This document shows positions 51,823 to 63,689 of a stretch of DNA of 64,000 nt, piece after piece; within the stretch, counting starts at the first letter, position 1, and the number at the start of each line of letters is the position of its first letter. The position numbers and the translations under genes are program-made. This stretch comes from Piezodorus guildinii. Lineage: Eukaryota; Arthropoda; Insecta; Hemiptera; Pentatomidae. The stretch lies in NCBI GenBank assembly GCA_023052935.1, contig CM041298.1:112583977-112647976 (forward strand), written 5' to 3'. The notes below the pieces were generated by a model. It saw only the letters and a program-made list of their open reading frames with translations. It had not been told where the DNA came from and made no database searches.

Positions 51823-53189
51823 ACTACGTATGTGCCCATAATCATAAGTTCCGGGAATATACTGCAATTTTCAAACGCGTCTTTAAATGGCTAGTGTTAT
51901 GTTTAGTCAAACCTCATGACAGATTTTGATAAAAATAAATTCTCAGCTTTAAAATATTAGCGTCTCAATTATTAGACGAAATAAGGTTTTCGAATCAAAC
52001 AGTCACGATTCATAAAAGAAGATTCTGACATTCGAAAGATACTTTAGAAAATTGATATTTTGACATATTTACCTTCTCCTAATTTAGTTTCATCAATTTT
52101 TTTATCTGATTTCATATTAATTATACTAAAGCCCTTTGAAACAGTGTTGAAAACTTCAGTATACTCAAAAAGGTTACTGAGTACATATTTAGTTTATTTT
52201 TTTAACATGCTAAAAATATTTCTTAATAATAGGGACAAAATTCCGCAACGTTGAAAACATAACAAATTACCTATTTTAAATTAAATGAACAAATATTTAA
52301 AAAAAGGAGCTATTATTATAGTAAAAATAAAAGCAATTCTAGTTTTTAAGATAAAATAATCTAACTAGTTTGATAGTGAAATAACTGACAATAATAATCA
52401 GTTGTTTTTTTTTTATATACTATAAATATTAAAATACATGATCGTAACATATCGCGAACTTACAGTACCAAATTGAATTACTATAAATCGTTTAAGAAAT
52501 TCCATGTCGTAGGTGCTCTTTCGCCTCTTCAATTTTATAATTTGTCATGTTATAATTGTTTCTGAATGTATTAAAATCCTGTTTTCAAAATTTGTACAGG
52601 TCATCCTAGGTCTTAAGAATCATCAATCGGTTTTATATTTGCCGAATTTATCTTGTAAAAATAATTCAAAATATTTCGTTCAATAAGATGAGAAATTTTT
52701 GATCAACGCTCTGAAAAAAATGTTCATTTGTATAAATTTAGAAAAAATCTATTTATTTAGGAATATTATTAAATTAGAAGTAATCTTTTATATACAAGCA
52801 GAAGGCAAACAAATAACAAATAATTTATCCATGAAAAATGTAATTATGTATTAACACTTGAAGCTTGAAATGATTTTCATATGTTCAACATCATAACTTA
52901 TTATTATCATATATATATATACATAAAATAAGTAAATAGTACAGGTAATAATATTAAAACTAAGAACATTTTACAATTTATACGTAACTAATGCTGTAGA
53001 TTCAATCTTTTAAGATTAATATAAACTTTAGAAGTTCATAAATTTTGTCTCGTGAGACTTTAGCTCTAAATATAAAACCTTCCCAAATATTCTAAAAATA
53101 AACAAAAATCTGTAACATTAAATAATAGTTTTATTAAAAAAAAAAAAATTAATTTTTAAAAAACGTTTTTTTTTTTTTTTCGAAACTAC
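51823..53189. other. repeat-poor AT-rich DNA
   Basis: Nothing recognised. A/T homopolymers near 53130-53180. Confidence 0.5.
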
Positions 53190-53535
53190 AAACTTAATCA
53201 TACTTAGGAGAAAGAAAAATTAAAATATTGGCATATGCTCCATCTCTATCAGACTATTCCAATCAGAATGAAACCTACATGATATTAAACGCTCTTAAAT
53301 TTTACATACCTTTCTATAAAAATCTTAAAAAATTGCAAACTGGATAGTATAACGTAGAAAATCTATGGATGTAACATCTATGGCATATGTGCTTCTAAAA
53401 TATTAAATTTCAGTTTTATATAACTTATCCAGCTATACTTACCACAAACACACACACACACATTTATGACGGACTTGAGCATTTGGACTCAGTTGGCCCT
53501 AAAACGTATATTTCCGGTGAAAACTACTATATTCA
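53190..53535 (+). repeat. R1 interior, old copy
   Basis: CAGAATGAAACCTACATGAT, a CACACACACA run and 'TTTGGACTCAGTTGGCCCTA' in R1 order. Both ends missing. Confidence 0.65.
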
Positions 53536-54640
53536 ATACATTAGAAAGTAAAATGTATCTATTTTTTGTAGATGTACTATTTTATGGGTTTTATTTATTT
53601 ATATTAGATAGACTCAGGGATCTTTTAAGACATGAAAGAGCTTTAATGCAGTGTAGAGATTTGAATAACAAAATATAAATAAATAAAAAATTACAAGGAT
53701 CTGTTGAAAGCTCATTGCCCAATAACTTACTTGTATTATAGTTATAAATCGAATCCGAACCGAATCTATTATAACCGCTTCAAACATTCTAGCCGAGAGT
53801 TTTGTTTGATTTAGCTCCAGACTACAGGAGGACTTTTAAATCAAACAAACGACTCCATTTGAAATTTCATCCGCTATAAGGTTGTCCCTATAATCAAATA
53901 TTTCTGTTTCTAAAACCGAAAAGAAAACAAACACCGGAGCGGTTTAAAAAAAAAAAAAAAAAAGTTAGCCGGTAGTAAATTATTCTGGAAGGGGGTACCT
54001 ATGGAAATGATGGCCCAGTGAAGTGGCCCACTGTCAGGGCCCGGGCATATTAAACATCTCTAATTCTTTCCAGCTCCAGTCCCATGATTTAGCCTCCAGT
54101 TTTAGTCCTTCGTCTTCTTTATTTCTTCACTTCTTCTCCAGTTCCACTCTGTAATTACCTCTCCCTTCTCCTAACTTTCTTATCAGCCATGTTATCTCGA
54201 GCCTGTGAGAAATCCCCGGTCTCACTTTGTCTTCTCAACGGTACAACTTATTGTTGTTATACCTTTAATTGTTGTCTCCTTTCTTGCTCGCTCCTTCAAC
54301 GTCTTTTCTAAAACTCTTAAGAGGATACCCCCCGCCCGACTAGAGGTTGGAAACGGATGTACGACTGTATCGAAGGCAGTTTAGATAGCTATCAAACCCT
54401 CATTATCCATTTTAGAAGTCGGTTGGAATTTTTAAGTCTTATTTTTCTTTTGATCCTGTTCTTCTAAATGATCCTTAAGCTAATTTCTAACCTTACTAAC
54501 TATTTACATAACATCCATCAAGACCAGTTATTTTGATTTATAAAGTGATAATGATTTTAAATTTAACATATTCAAGAAAAAAAAAAAAAAAAAACCGCTG
54601 TAAATTACACAATGGTTTATTATTTCCAAATAACAATATT
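53536..54640. other. unclassified, GC-richer pyrimidine-rich block at 53985-54400
   Basis: The block includes CCCACTGTCAGGGCCCGGGC and long C/T-rich stretches on the plus strand. No frame and no copies in the window. May be host non-coding DNA. Confidence 0.35.
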
Positions 54641-54990
54641 AAGGTATGACTGTTTATAAAGCTGTAGATAGGCAATTAACTAATATGAAAAGCAATAAAT
54701 AATTCAAAGGAAAATAGCGTATCACCAATACTAATTTTTTTTCTTTTTTATAATGATTTTGGTTTAATTCTTATTTAATGATTTAGTTTTTGGGTTAAAA
54801 AAACACTCATACATTTTTCTCTATCTTAAAAAATATCCGATGTATTTAAGGGTAAAATTTCCATTTTTTTTTCTTGTTTTTTTTTTCTAATTATTCCGGT
54901 TTTTGGTTAAAAACACTCATAAAGTTTCTCTCTATTTTCAAAAATACCCAAGAGATGGGCGTATTTATTGCTAAAATTTCAATTTTTTTC
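54641..54990 (-). repeat. R4 fragments
   Basis: GCTGTAGATAGGCAATTAAC and 'AGGAAAATAGCGTATCACCA' match R4 at 33500-33570. A 'TTGGTTAAAAACACTCAT' phrase is repeated at ~54790 and ~54905. Confidence 0.45.
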
Positions 54991-54994
54991 ATGA

Positions 54995-55033
54995 CAAATA
55001 CGTGTATCGTGTGTTTCCCGCACCAGATTTTTT
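54995..55033 (-). repeat. R1 terminal stub
   Basis: TGTATCGTGTGTTTCCCGCA then CCAGATTTTTTT. Confidence 0.7.
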
Positions 55034-55239
55034 TAAAAGTTCAAATCGTCATTCTTGTTGAAAGGGTTCCAAACATTTGACATGTCTTCTAACTAGGACT
55101 CGATTCAGAGAGAACTACCATACAACAATTCCCTTCCCGATGAAAGAATTGGCAAAAAACAAAAAAAAACAGCATAAAGCTTCGGTTACAATAAAAATAT
55201 ATACAATTTTTTTCACTATAATGATTATATTGTTTTTAA

Positions 55240-55480
55240 AAAATCCGGTGCACGCAACACACGACTTTCTCTTACCTGCGTTCTTATAGTCAAAATTCTA
55301 ATAGCCTTAAACTTGACAAAAAATATTATATTTTTTTAATAGAAAGATTTTTTAAAGATAAAATAATATAATTTTAGAAATTATTACCTTCAGCAATCGC
55401 ATAAGTTTATGCATCATTTTTGGTCACTCTTTATTACTTTATTTATACAAGAAATGTCGTTCCTATTTAGTAAAATAGAT
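55240..55480 (+). repeat. R1 terminal fragment
   Basis: CGGTGCACGCAACACACGAC then TTTCTCTTACCTGCG, and a decayed interior. Confidence 0.68.
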
Positions 55481-56800
55481 ACTTTAATTTATAATTAATA
55501 AATTAAATTAATTTCTTCCGAGGAATAGTTAAAATTAATATTTTTTTAAGAATTTGATATAAAAATTCGGAGATTTCTATAAAAACAATTTTCTTTAGGT
55601 CAAAATAAAAAAATATAGAGATTTATTTTTTGTACTACCTAAAATTAATATATTCTTTTTGTATGAATACCATACTAAAAATAATAATAAAATAAAAAAT
55701 TGAAATGTATTTCGAAATTAAATTGTCCTATAATGGCAGCAAGTTATATGTGTTTACAATTATTAAATATTGTAATACTATACTATTTTTTTGTATTATA
55801 AGGATTAATTTCCATATTTTAAAAAATACTATATTACTTATAGACTTTTTTAAAGTCTTTAATAATAAAGAAACTAAAACAATTAAATAATTTAGTTATT
55901 TATTTAGTGTGACAGGTGTAAATAAAGATATAAAGGAAAAAAAAAATTTAGTAGTTTTATAACAATTTTTTAAATGTACGATTGTGAAAAAGTAACAAGA
56001 AAAAAAATTGATATCTAACCAGACTATACAATATATATGCAATACTTAAATATAAGAGAAATAGTATAATTAAAATTAATCAGTTATACAAATAACAGGC
56101 AGAGATTTATTATGAATTAAAAAAATAAAATAAATAAACGTCATTCATAAAAACGTAGCAAAATAAATTAAGTAATTAAACATTCCTGATATTTCCGAAA
56201 CAAGGAAACATTATTCCATTGATTTTCAAAGAGATGACAGCATTACGTCCATATGTCATTAAACTATAAACCCTAATTTTGCATGATATAAGCTGTAAAA
56301 TATTTATGTCAATTTCATCTTTATGATTCCATTTATCGTTATTGCTGCTCAATTATTGCTAGATTTAATTGTCATCATTAAATACTCGCGAGAGAATAAC
56401 GTATCAATGGAGCCACAAAAAAAAATGTTTATTTTGTAATTTCTTTTCTTTTTTTAACTGGATATGTTGCTATTGTTCGGATAAATTGAATAAATCCGCC
56501 AGTCCCTTCCGCTTACTCAATTTTTTTCTCAACTTGGAAAAGTAGCAGATTATAGATGAAAATATTCATGATCTATAGGTTTTCACTTTAGCAGCATTTT
56601 TTTATCTCGTGAAAATTAAATTAAAAAAAAAAAGTTACAGACATTATGTGGTGATTTTATATGAATATTTAAATATATATTGGTCAATATATTTGAAATC
56701 GTCCAGTTTTCATTAATTTTGCCTCTTTACATTTTTAATTTTCATGATTTTTTGACCAGTTATTCTCTATCCTTTCGTGAATATAAAACCATGAATAAAA
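55481..56800. other. AT-rich DNA, nothing recognised
   Basis: Several A/T-rich chance frames (e.g. 55705-55890) with Ile/Lys/Phe-dominated composition and no domain. Confidence 0.5.
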
Positions 56801-56803
56801 ATT

Positions 56804-57591
56804 CTAGTGCGCGCAACACACGACTTTCACTTACCTCCGTTAATAATATCAATTTAATCAATTTTTACACAAATTTAGAAAACATAAATAAATTGTTGAA
56901 GAATTATTTACATTGGATTTTAAAAGAAACATGCGATTTAATAAATAATCTATTATTTTATTATCTACGACAATCAGTTTGTTTTATCTGCTTTTAATCA
57001 CTCTCCGTTAACTTTTACAATATTTTTTATATTTTTTTCTAAAATCTTTAGCATTCCAACGGTATATTATACATGTATATTTCTGTTCTTAGATTCAAAA
57101 ACAAAAAATTCCATTAAAAAAATATTTTTTGAAGTTATCTCCTTTAGTTGGATATCGAATTCGTTCAACTTATATATTTAACTGTTTTTTTAGCAATGCT
57201 AATCAGATGATATGGTCAATAACATAAAAACTAAATAATGAAAGGCACTTTAGAGGAAGATAGTTTGAAATATCTTAAATCTACAAGAGAAACGTAAAAA
57301 GGTGTAAACTGCATGTTATAAAGTGGTTCTTCTGGTTAGCGGATTTTGATAAAAAGAAAAAGCTTTGTAACATTTCGATCGTATAGTTGTCTTAAATATG
57401 AAATTTCAGTTTCAAAGGACTTTTCGTTTACGCGCGGGAATTACCAAACACACAGACTTTTTTGCGAGACTTGGTCATTTGGATTCAGGAGACTCTTAGA
57501 CGTGTATTTCGGTTGAAAACTGGAATTCGAAAATTTTCACGATCGCAATACTTTGCCTTACTATATATTTCATATATAGGTAAGAGAAAGC
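56804..57591 (+). repeat. R1 repeat with both ends
   Basis: CTAGTGCGCGCAACACACGA at left. At right, GGTAAGAGAAAGC after the palindromic terminus. About 790 bp; the middle ('TCAGACTATTTTAATCAGAA' region) is deleted. Confidence 0.84.
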
Positions 57592-58051
57592 AAAAATGTA
57601 CACAGTCTAAGAACCATTTATCTATACTAATATTATAAAGCTGGAGAGTTTGTTTGTATGTTAGTTTGAACGCGCTAATCTCAGAAACTGCTGGTTCAAA
57701 TTGAAAAATTCTTTTTGTGTTGGATAGTCCATTTATTGAGGAAGGCTATAGGCTATATAACATCACGCTGCGACCAATAGGACCGAAGAATCAGTGGAAA
57801 ATGTGGGGAAAAACAGGGAAAATTGACCTCGAATCCCAACGATTCCAAATGATTTACCTTTTAATTTTAAAATAATTCAATTTCCCGTTAATTTATCTTT
57901 TGCCATAACAATTAATAAATCACATGGGCAAGCATTTAAACACGTAGGAATCGATTTACGTCAAGATCGGGTCGCGGAGAAAATCAGTGTGTTCTTCTGC
58001 CACAAGAAAATAAAACCAAAAATATAATTTAAGCAGAAATACTTTAAAATA

Positions 58052-58499
58052 TTGGGTCGTCCGAAAAGTCGGTAGAGGTTTTTAAAATAAAATTTACCTT
58101 CTGTTTTTCCTACTAATATAAATCACGAGGCTAATGTTTATTTATATGCCTTTAATCCTCATAGAATTAACTATATTTACGCACTGAATTCGTCTTTATG
58201 AAGGATCAGTAGAGTAGTTTATTGCAATCCAACATGAATGACGATTCAGTTCATTTTCGAAATAATATGCTGTTCTTTTTTAAAAGAGGGAAAAATGTAG
58301 CCCAAACTGCAAGAAAGATTCGTTCCGAGTATGGCAGCGATTCAATGGCTAACAGCACGGTTCAGAAGTGGTTTTCGCGGTTTAGAGGGTCTTCAATTTG
58401 GAAGACCAACCCCATTTTTGTAGATTAAATAAACAAATTTTAAGCTGTCCAATTTTAATTGTTGTCCAAATTTTTCTACGAACTTTCCGGACAACCCAA
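58052..58499 (+). mobile_element. mariner D, 448-bp deleted copy inside the Helitron
   Basis: ~30-bp terminal inverted repeats (TTGGGTCGTCCGAAAAGTCG... and TTGGGTTGTCCGGAAAGTTC...), TA duplicated at 58050-58051 and 58500-58501. A different mariner lineage from copies A-C by both termini and protein. Confidence 0.92.
58222..58428 (+). pseudogene. mariner D transposase, N-terminal HTH with large deletion
   Basis: The frame encodes HFRNNMLFFFKRGKNVAQTA RKI...STVQKWFSRFRG, the first mariner helix-turn-helix, then jumps to the last few residues of the protein (SSIWKTNPIFVD, stop). The catalytic domain is gone. Confidence 0.85.
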
Positions 58500-58576
58500 T
58501 ATATTCTTTTAAAAACGTCTTAATAGCGATCATAATAACTGAAATTTACGCAGACGAAGTCGCGCGCAACATCTAG

Positions 58577-58665
58577 TTTATTAAATAAATATATATTTCC
58601 TCTTAATATTTAATTTTATCATGCATCTTGGTACTTGTTTTTAAACAGCGTTTCAGTTGATGAAT

Positions 58666-58700
<35 letters not shown>

Positions 58701-59260
58701 GGGGGGGGATTCTCAGGAAAACATCCTTTGTAACCTATTTTAAAGCTGCTTCAAGAACAAATTATATTCTGCAGTAATAGATCCTTTATCAATAAAACAC
58801 TCGCGAACTTGTAATTAGCAATTAAAACGTTTTGTCCTCAGTTGTGAATAGATGCTATAAATTGATAAAAAGGTTGATACAATGATGCATTCATCAGTTG
58901 AATCAGAAATCAAGGATTGCATGATGGGAAGTCGTTATAAAAACCACCGCCATCTTGAAGAGTGCACAATTAAAATAATTTTCTTATTCATTTTCGAACA
59001 CGCTATGTATGGCTGCCAGCCCAGATGAGGAAATGCTCTGAAAATATTTCCATGCCAAATTTTGAGATTTAAAATTTTAATTTTATAATCGTTATTATTA
59101 TTGTTTGAGCATAGGCAGGGATATTATTGAAAATCATCATTAATTGAATTAACTCGTACTACAGTGATTTGTAAAATAGTTATATTTTAATAATTTATTA
59201 CTTGGGCATAGTAAAATTATTATTATTCTAGCGCAAAAACTAAAAGCTTTACGAAACTTC
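58577..59260. other. unclassified, with T/G homopolymer tract 58669-58708
   Basis: A T-run of over 30 bases followed by nine Gs. Otherwise no match. Confidence 0.5.
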
Positions 59261-59264
59261 AAAA

Positions 59265-59765
59265 TCGGCCATCCAGAAAATCCAACTTATACCATGCATT
59301 TTGCACCCTTTTACGATTTTTTTAAACACGGCTCTAACGATTTTGATTAAACTAGCCTTATGGATGTAAAATTTAATAGGTTGTAATATGTTATAGATTT
59401 CATTCTCATTAAAATAGTCTGACAGGCCTTAAATGCCGATATTCTAAATTTTCTTCCTCTAAAGTACCTTTAATTTTGTAGATTTAAAAAAAAAATAGGC
59501 ACATAATCTTATTAGCATTGACAAATAATGACTATATTTGCAAGTTGTGCGATTTTGATTAACAAATAGAGTAGAAAAGTGCAAACATATTTTTTTATGT
59601 AATTTTTGTTTTTTTGAACACAAGAATAGTAATATAGATGTATAATATACCGTTGGATAGCTAAAGATTTTAGAATAAATATTATGAAATACACGGAATT
59701 ATTAAAGTTGATGGAAAGTTATTAAACTCCGATACAACTAACTTATTATTATAGATAAAAATACA
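59265..59765 (-). repeat. R1 interior fragment
   Basis: ACCATGCATTTTGCACCCTT, 'TGACAGGCCTTAAATGCCGA' and 'ACCGTTGGATAGCTAAAGAT' in inverted R1 order. No ends. Confidence 0.7.
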
Positions 59766-60807
59766 ATAGATTATTTAATCAAATTTATTTCATATTTGGA
59801 AATTAAATTTTCCGTTATCTGTGCTTCACTTAAAAAACAAACATATACATTTAACATATTTTGATTTATGTTTCTCATTTCTGCCGATGATTAAATATAG
59901 TAATGAATAGACATTATAAAATAAATATATTTTCTTGCTAATTGCACTTTCCGTTACGATGAACTCTAACTCCCAAAGCGATAAACTCTAAATCGGGTCA
60001 GACAGATTTTTTAAAAATAAATGACACCTCATTCAAATTTCACCAGTGCGAAGTAGAGGCTGGTTTATTAGTTATCTAAATAAAGTTAATTAAAATTATT
60101 TCCACATCTGATTGAACGCTTGCAATATTTTGTCTTTTCCTTTAGAATTGTTTTTTCTAGGATCTTTGCCTAATTTTGAGACTCAATCTTTGACAAAACA
60201 ATGAGACCTTTACATATACATTTTTATATCAATAACATTTTAGATTTATAAGAAATAGTTTTGTTAAAGTTTCAAGCTCCCATTACATTATTTCATGATC
60301 TGCGGCCATTTTGATCCAGTAGATAGATATTTATTTCTTTAAAAAAATAATGCTGTACAAATACATATATGTATAATAAGTTTCTTTTACACCTGTCGTA
60401 GTGAAAATACAAAATACATAAAATAACATCAGATTATACTTTAATAAATTATTAATACACTTCTGAGTCTTAACTATTCATATTGTTTTTCTATTTAATT
60501 TATTAGTATTGATATCTAATTTTCACCAGAAGAGTATATATTTGATATTGATAGTAAAAACACAAAAATATTAGCCATTTTTTTGATGCTATCAGTGTTC
60601 AAAATGTTCTCTATATTATCACAAGATGGGTTTTTTTAATGTCCTGGAGTAGGTACCTTCTTCTATATTGATTAGATGACGGGCAGTGGAGAAGGAGATG
60701 AAGACTATTAGTTATGTACTGTTTACAGCTGCTACATATTACTTTATCATGGAGAATATAGAATATAGGATTCATTTTTTAAATATATATTTATGGCATG
60801 GGAGTTA
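59766..60807. other. AT-rich DNA, no gene supported
   Basis: A 73-codon plus frame at 60686-60907 runs into the mariner terminus and is not real. Confidence 0.5.
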
Positions 60808-61713
60808 TTGGGTTGTTTCACATGAAATGTCCGTTTTTATAGTTTCTGAAATACATAAAGGATTTTCCAGGTCTCCGTTGTTTTCTTCCGAATGTTTACA
60901 TATTTAAAGTAAACAGTTACTAATCGTCTACCTTTGTTTTATAAACATTAGCTTCCCAATCAATTACCCACTTTGTAGTATACCTTCAAATATGAACATG
61001 GAAACACGCGATTTTCGAGTAATATTTTTCTACGAGTTTAAACTCGGCCATTCAGCAGCTGACGCCTCTAGAAATATTTGCAAGGCGTTTGGGGAAGGGA
61101 GTGTTAATGAACGGACCATTCGCCGTTGGTTTGCTAAATTTTCAGCTGGGGATACCGACTTGGAAAACTTGCCCCGAGGAAGACCTCCGTCCGTAATAGA
61201 CAACGATGTCCTCAAACATACAGTAAAAGGAAACCCCTAACAAACAGTTAAAGGACTCTCAGCTGAACTGAATGCAAGTGCATCTACATTTAAAGCGTAT
61301 TGGAAAAGTAAAAAAGCTCGATGCATTGGTTCCTCATGATCTCACTGAGCGGCAGCAACACCCCATGTTTCAAAACATACCGTGCAAAAATTGAAAGAAC
61401 TGGACTACGAAGTTCTTCCACACCCACCATATTCTCCCGACTTGTCTCCAGCAGATTACCGCCTGTTCAGGAATTTAGACAACTTTCTCAAAGGAAAACT
61501 TTTTGAAAATGATGATCAAGTGAAAAGTGCGTTTTCAGATTTTGTTTCACTTCAAAGCTCAGAGTTTTTCAGTTCGGGGATAAAAAAAGTTGGTGTCACG
61601 TTGTGTAGAAAAAGAAGGTAAATACTTCGAATAAAATTATCTTGTAATTCATATCGTATTTTTAATAAAAACCCTTTATCTTGAAAACCGACATTTCATG
61701 TGACACAACCTAA
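60808..61713 (+). mobile_element. mariner copy C, internally deleted, TA target duplication
   Basis: A 906-bp element. Left end TTGGGTTGTTTCACATGAAA; the right end is the inverse of TTAGGTTGTGTCACATGAAA, with one terminal mutation. TA lies at 60806-60807 and 61714-61715. Same internal deletion as A and B. Confidence 0.94.
60992..61621 (+). pseudogene. mariner copy C transposase remnant
   Basis: The N-terminal frame begins MNMETRDFRVIFFYEFKLGH, with the HTH and linker, and stops early at 61240 in KGNP. After indels, the C-terminal block at 61382-61621 reads LKELDYEVLPHPPYSPDLSP ADYRLF, with the third catalytic Asp, then SAFSDFVSLQSSEFFSSGIK. The first two Asp motifs are absent. Confidence 0.88.
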
Positions 61714-61920
61714 TATAAATTCTCAGTCGACTGACTACTCCTATTTTATGTATATGTCCATGGAACGTCAAGTATTCTTCTGGTGACGAATCCAGGCAGC
61801 TGAAAGTTCTATAGGCTGGGTTACTTGATGAATTCAGAGCTCTATTAATAATTTTGATCCAGTACCATTTACTGAAAAGTTATTAAAACCAGCTAAAATT
61901 TCTCCAGTTAATCCCTTTAA

Positions 61921-62069
61921 TAGGGGTACTCACAACGTTTGCTATAGCATGCTATTTGTGTTATTTTGCTAAACCCGTCGAGTTTCTACAGTTATTTCCT
62001 GTATAAAATTGGTGGGTTTAGCACAATAGCACAAATAGCATGCTATAGCAAACGTAGTGAGTACCCCTA
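61921..62069. mobile_element. palindromic MITE, 145 bp, TA flanks
   Basis: ~55-bp terminal inverted repeats starting GGGGTACTCACAACGTTTGC (61923) and ending at CCCC (62067) around a ~35-bp centre, with TA on each side. The arms contain GCTATAGCATGCTATTTGTG. TA duplication suggests a Tc1/mariner-class or related helper. Confidence 0.8.
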
Positions 62070-62219
62070 ATATTAGAATGAAATATGAAAATTTTACACA
62101 TACCGTTTTATTTAGTAATTACATATTTCAGTAAACTGTTTTTTTTTTGCTGAAGGAATTAGTCCGGGTGGCGGTCATTAAATGAAACAACTGAATAGTT
62201 TCAACTATTTTATTGTTTG

Positions 62220-62258
62220 CCAACGTTTCGACCCCCATTGTGGGTCATCATCAGGGCT
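62220..62258 (-). ncRNA. hammerhead-ribozyme-like core, left arm of second copy
   Basis: Identical to the core at 7741-7779, including CTGATGA, the GACCC/GGGTC stem, GAAACGTT and the GCC/GGC helix I. Confidence 0.74.
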
Positions 62259-62827
62259 AAAAAGATACAAAAAGGATACATTTAAAATAAGATTACAAAT
62301 ACTATTTAAAAAAAAAAAAAAATTACCAATTTCACTAGAGAATATCAATATTATAACATAAAAGAAAATAGATGTGTAAAGAAATCAATTAATTAAATTA
62401 CAATGATAAAGGTATACTAATGAGAGCTATACAGACCAGATAATGACTAAAGATAATGTACAAATATATAAGAAAAAATTACATGAAATAAAAACCATTA
62501 ACAAAATGGAGTACAGTGGAGATACGTACCGTCTGGTAGGTGAGTGGAAACTAGGTTCAATTTGGTTATAAGGAATATAGGCAGGTAGATAGGAAAGTAC
62601 GTACAAAAGGTTGGGTAAAATGGAAAATACGTACCATATTTCTAGACGGGATCTGACAACAATGAGTAAAATTGTAATATTAACATAAAAGGAAGTGTTC
62701 AGATTAAACCTACAATATTAATAACATCACAACGGTATTAGAAGATGTTTTAACAAGATTGTTGAAGTAAAAACAATATAATACAATAGTAGGAATAATA
62801 ATGTATAAACTATATATATAGTAAAAC

Positions 62828-62852
62828 TGACTGATGGGGGTCGAAACGTTGG
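62828..62852 (+). ncRNA. half hammerhead core, helix II deleted
   Basis: Reads ACTGA-CTGATGGGGGTCGAAACG: the 5' strand of helix II and its loop are gone, so this arm cannot form the ribozyme. Confidence 0.6.
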
Positions 62853-62956
62853 CAAACAATAAAATAGTTGAAACTATTCAGTTGTTTCATTTAATGACCG
62901 CCACCCGGACTAATTCCTTCAGTAATTCTCAACGGTCAACTAATTATATCCACAAT

Positions 62957-63295
62957 GTTTTTTTTTTGTTTTGTTTTTTGGTTTGAATGACCGTTTGCTT
63001 TGACGTGACAAGCGAACAAAACTCTACAACTCTTTACGTAAAGACGTCGTATTCATGCTTGAGAGTCGTCGTTCTGTTAAAGACCCATTGGCAGTTATTA
63101 GTATTCTAAGGTGTCACCGAGGACTTAGCAGCCTGAGAATGCAAGGCATAACCTGCTAAACATATGTTCTCCACCACATTTCTAAACTAATTGCTTCTCT
63201 GGCATTGCTATTCCCAGATCGTGTGCGAAATGCCAAGTGACTTGTCGTTCAGGATGATACTTCATTCGATATTAGCACTTTTTCTGAGTAAACGG
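62957..63295. other. unclassified, moderately GC-rich
   Basis: No repeat match and no frame. It may belong with the tandem repeat that follows. Confidence 0.4.
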
Positions 63296-63299
63296 AAAA

Positions 63300-63615
63300 T
63301 ATTTTAGTAATTAGTAGTCTAAGACAGTATAATTACTCGTGTTCAATGATAAAAAAGTCCTGTACCTCTATGAATACTTAAGTGCATTCCAATAAGTAAC
63401 ATCTTTCGGTCCTCCGGGCCGGATCTGAACTAGAAATAATGTTAGATACAATATTATTACTTTTATTAAGTTGACGGATAATATAGTAGTGATTAGCAGT
63501 CTAAGGCAGTATAATAACTCGTGTTAAATGATAAAAAAGTCCTTGACTTCATGACAAATTTTGTACAGTCCAATAACATTACATTATTTGGTCCTCCGGG
63601 CCGGATTTGAATAAG
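63300..63615 (+). repeat. two-unit tandem repeat, 182-bp period
   Basis: Units start at 63307 (GTAATTAGTAGTCTAAGACA) and 63489 (GTGATTAGCAGTCTAAGGCA). Both carry GGTCCTCCGGGCCGGAT exactly 182 bp apart (63408 and 63590). Moderately diverged. Confidence 0.82.
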
Positions 63616-63689
63616 CGTATGATGGTTTATAAGTATTATATTTTATAATGTTATGTTTTATAATATTATGAAAGAAAATTCATTTTAGT

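Larger units (their letters stand above)
57621..58576 (+). mobile_element. Helitron, non-autonomous, carrying a mariner
   Basis: 5' end TCTATACTAATATTATAAAG, 3' end GCAGACGAAGTCGCGCGCAA-CATCTAG, inserted between A (57620) and T (58577). TC...CTAG termini and A/T target insertion without duplication are the Helitron hallmarks. Without the mariner at 58052-58499 and one TA copy, it is ~506 bp. Related fragments lie at 46141-46500 and 46770-47010. Confidence 0.9.
62150..62956. mobile_element. second copy of the hammerhead-bearing inverted element
   Basis: The left arm is nearly identical to 7671-7968 (same CTGAAGGAATTAGTCCGGGT start) and continues ~270 bp further into unique sequence. The right arm is shorter (from ~62834), with the same outer end plus the ~35-bp extension. 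T-run sequence TGTTTTTTTT lies on both sides as the likely target duplication. Confidence 0.78.

Noticed and set aside
63300..63615. CRISPR-like spaced repeats
   Set aside because: Only two long diverged units, no short direct repeats with unique spacers, and the window is clearly eukaryotic.
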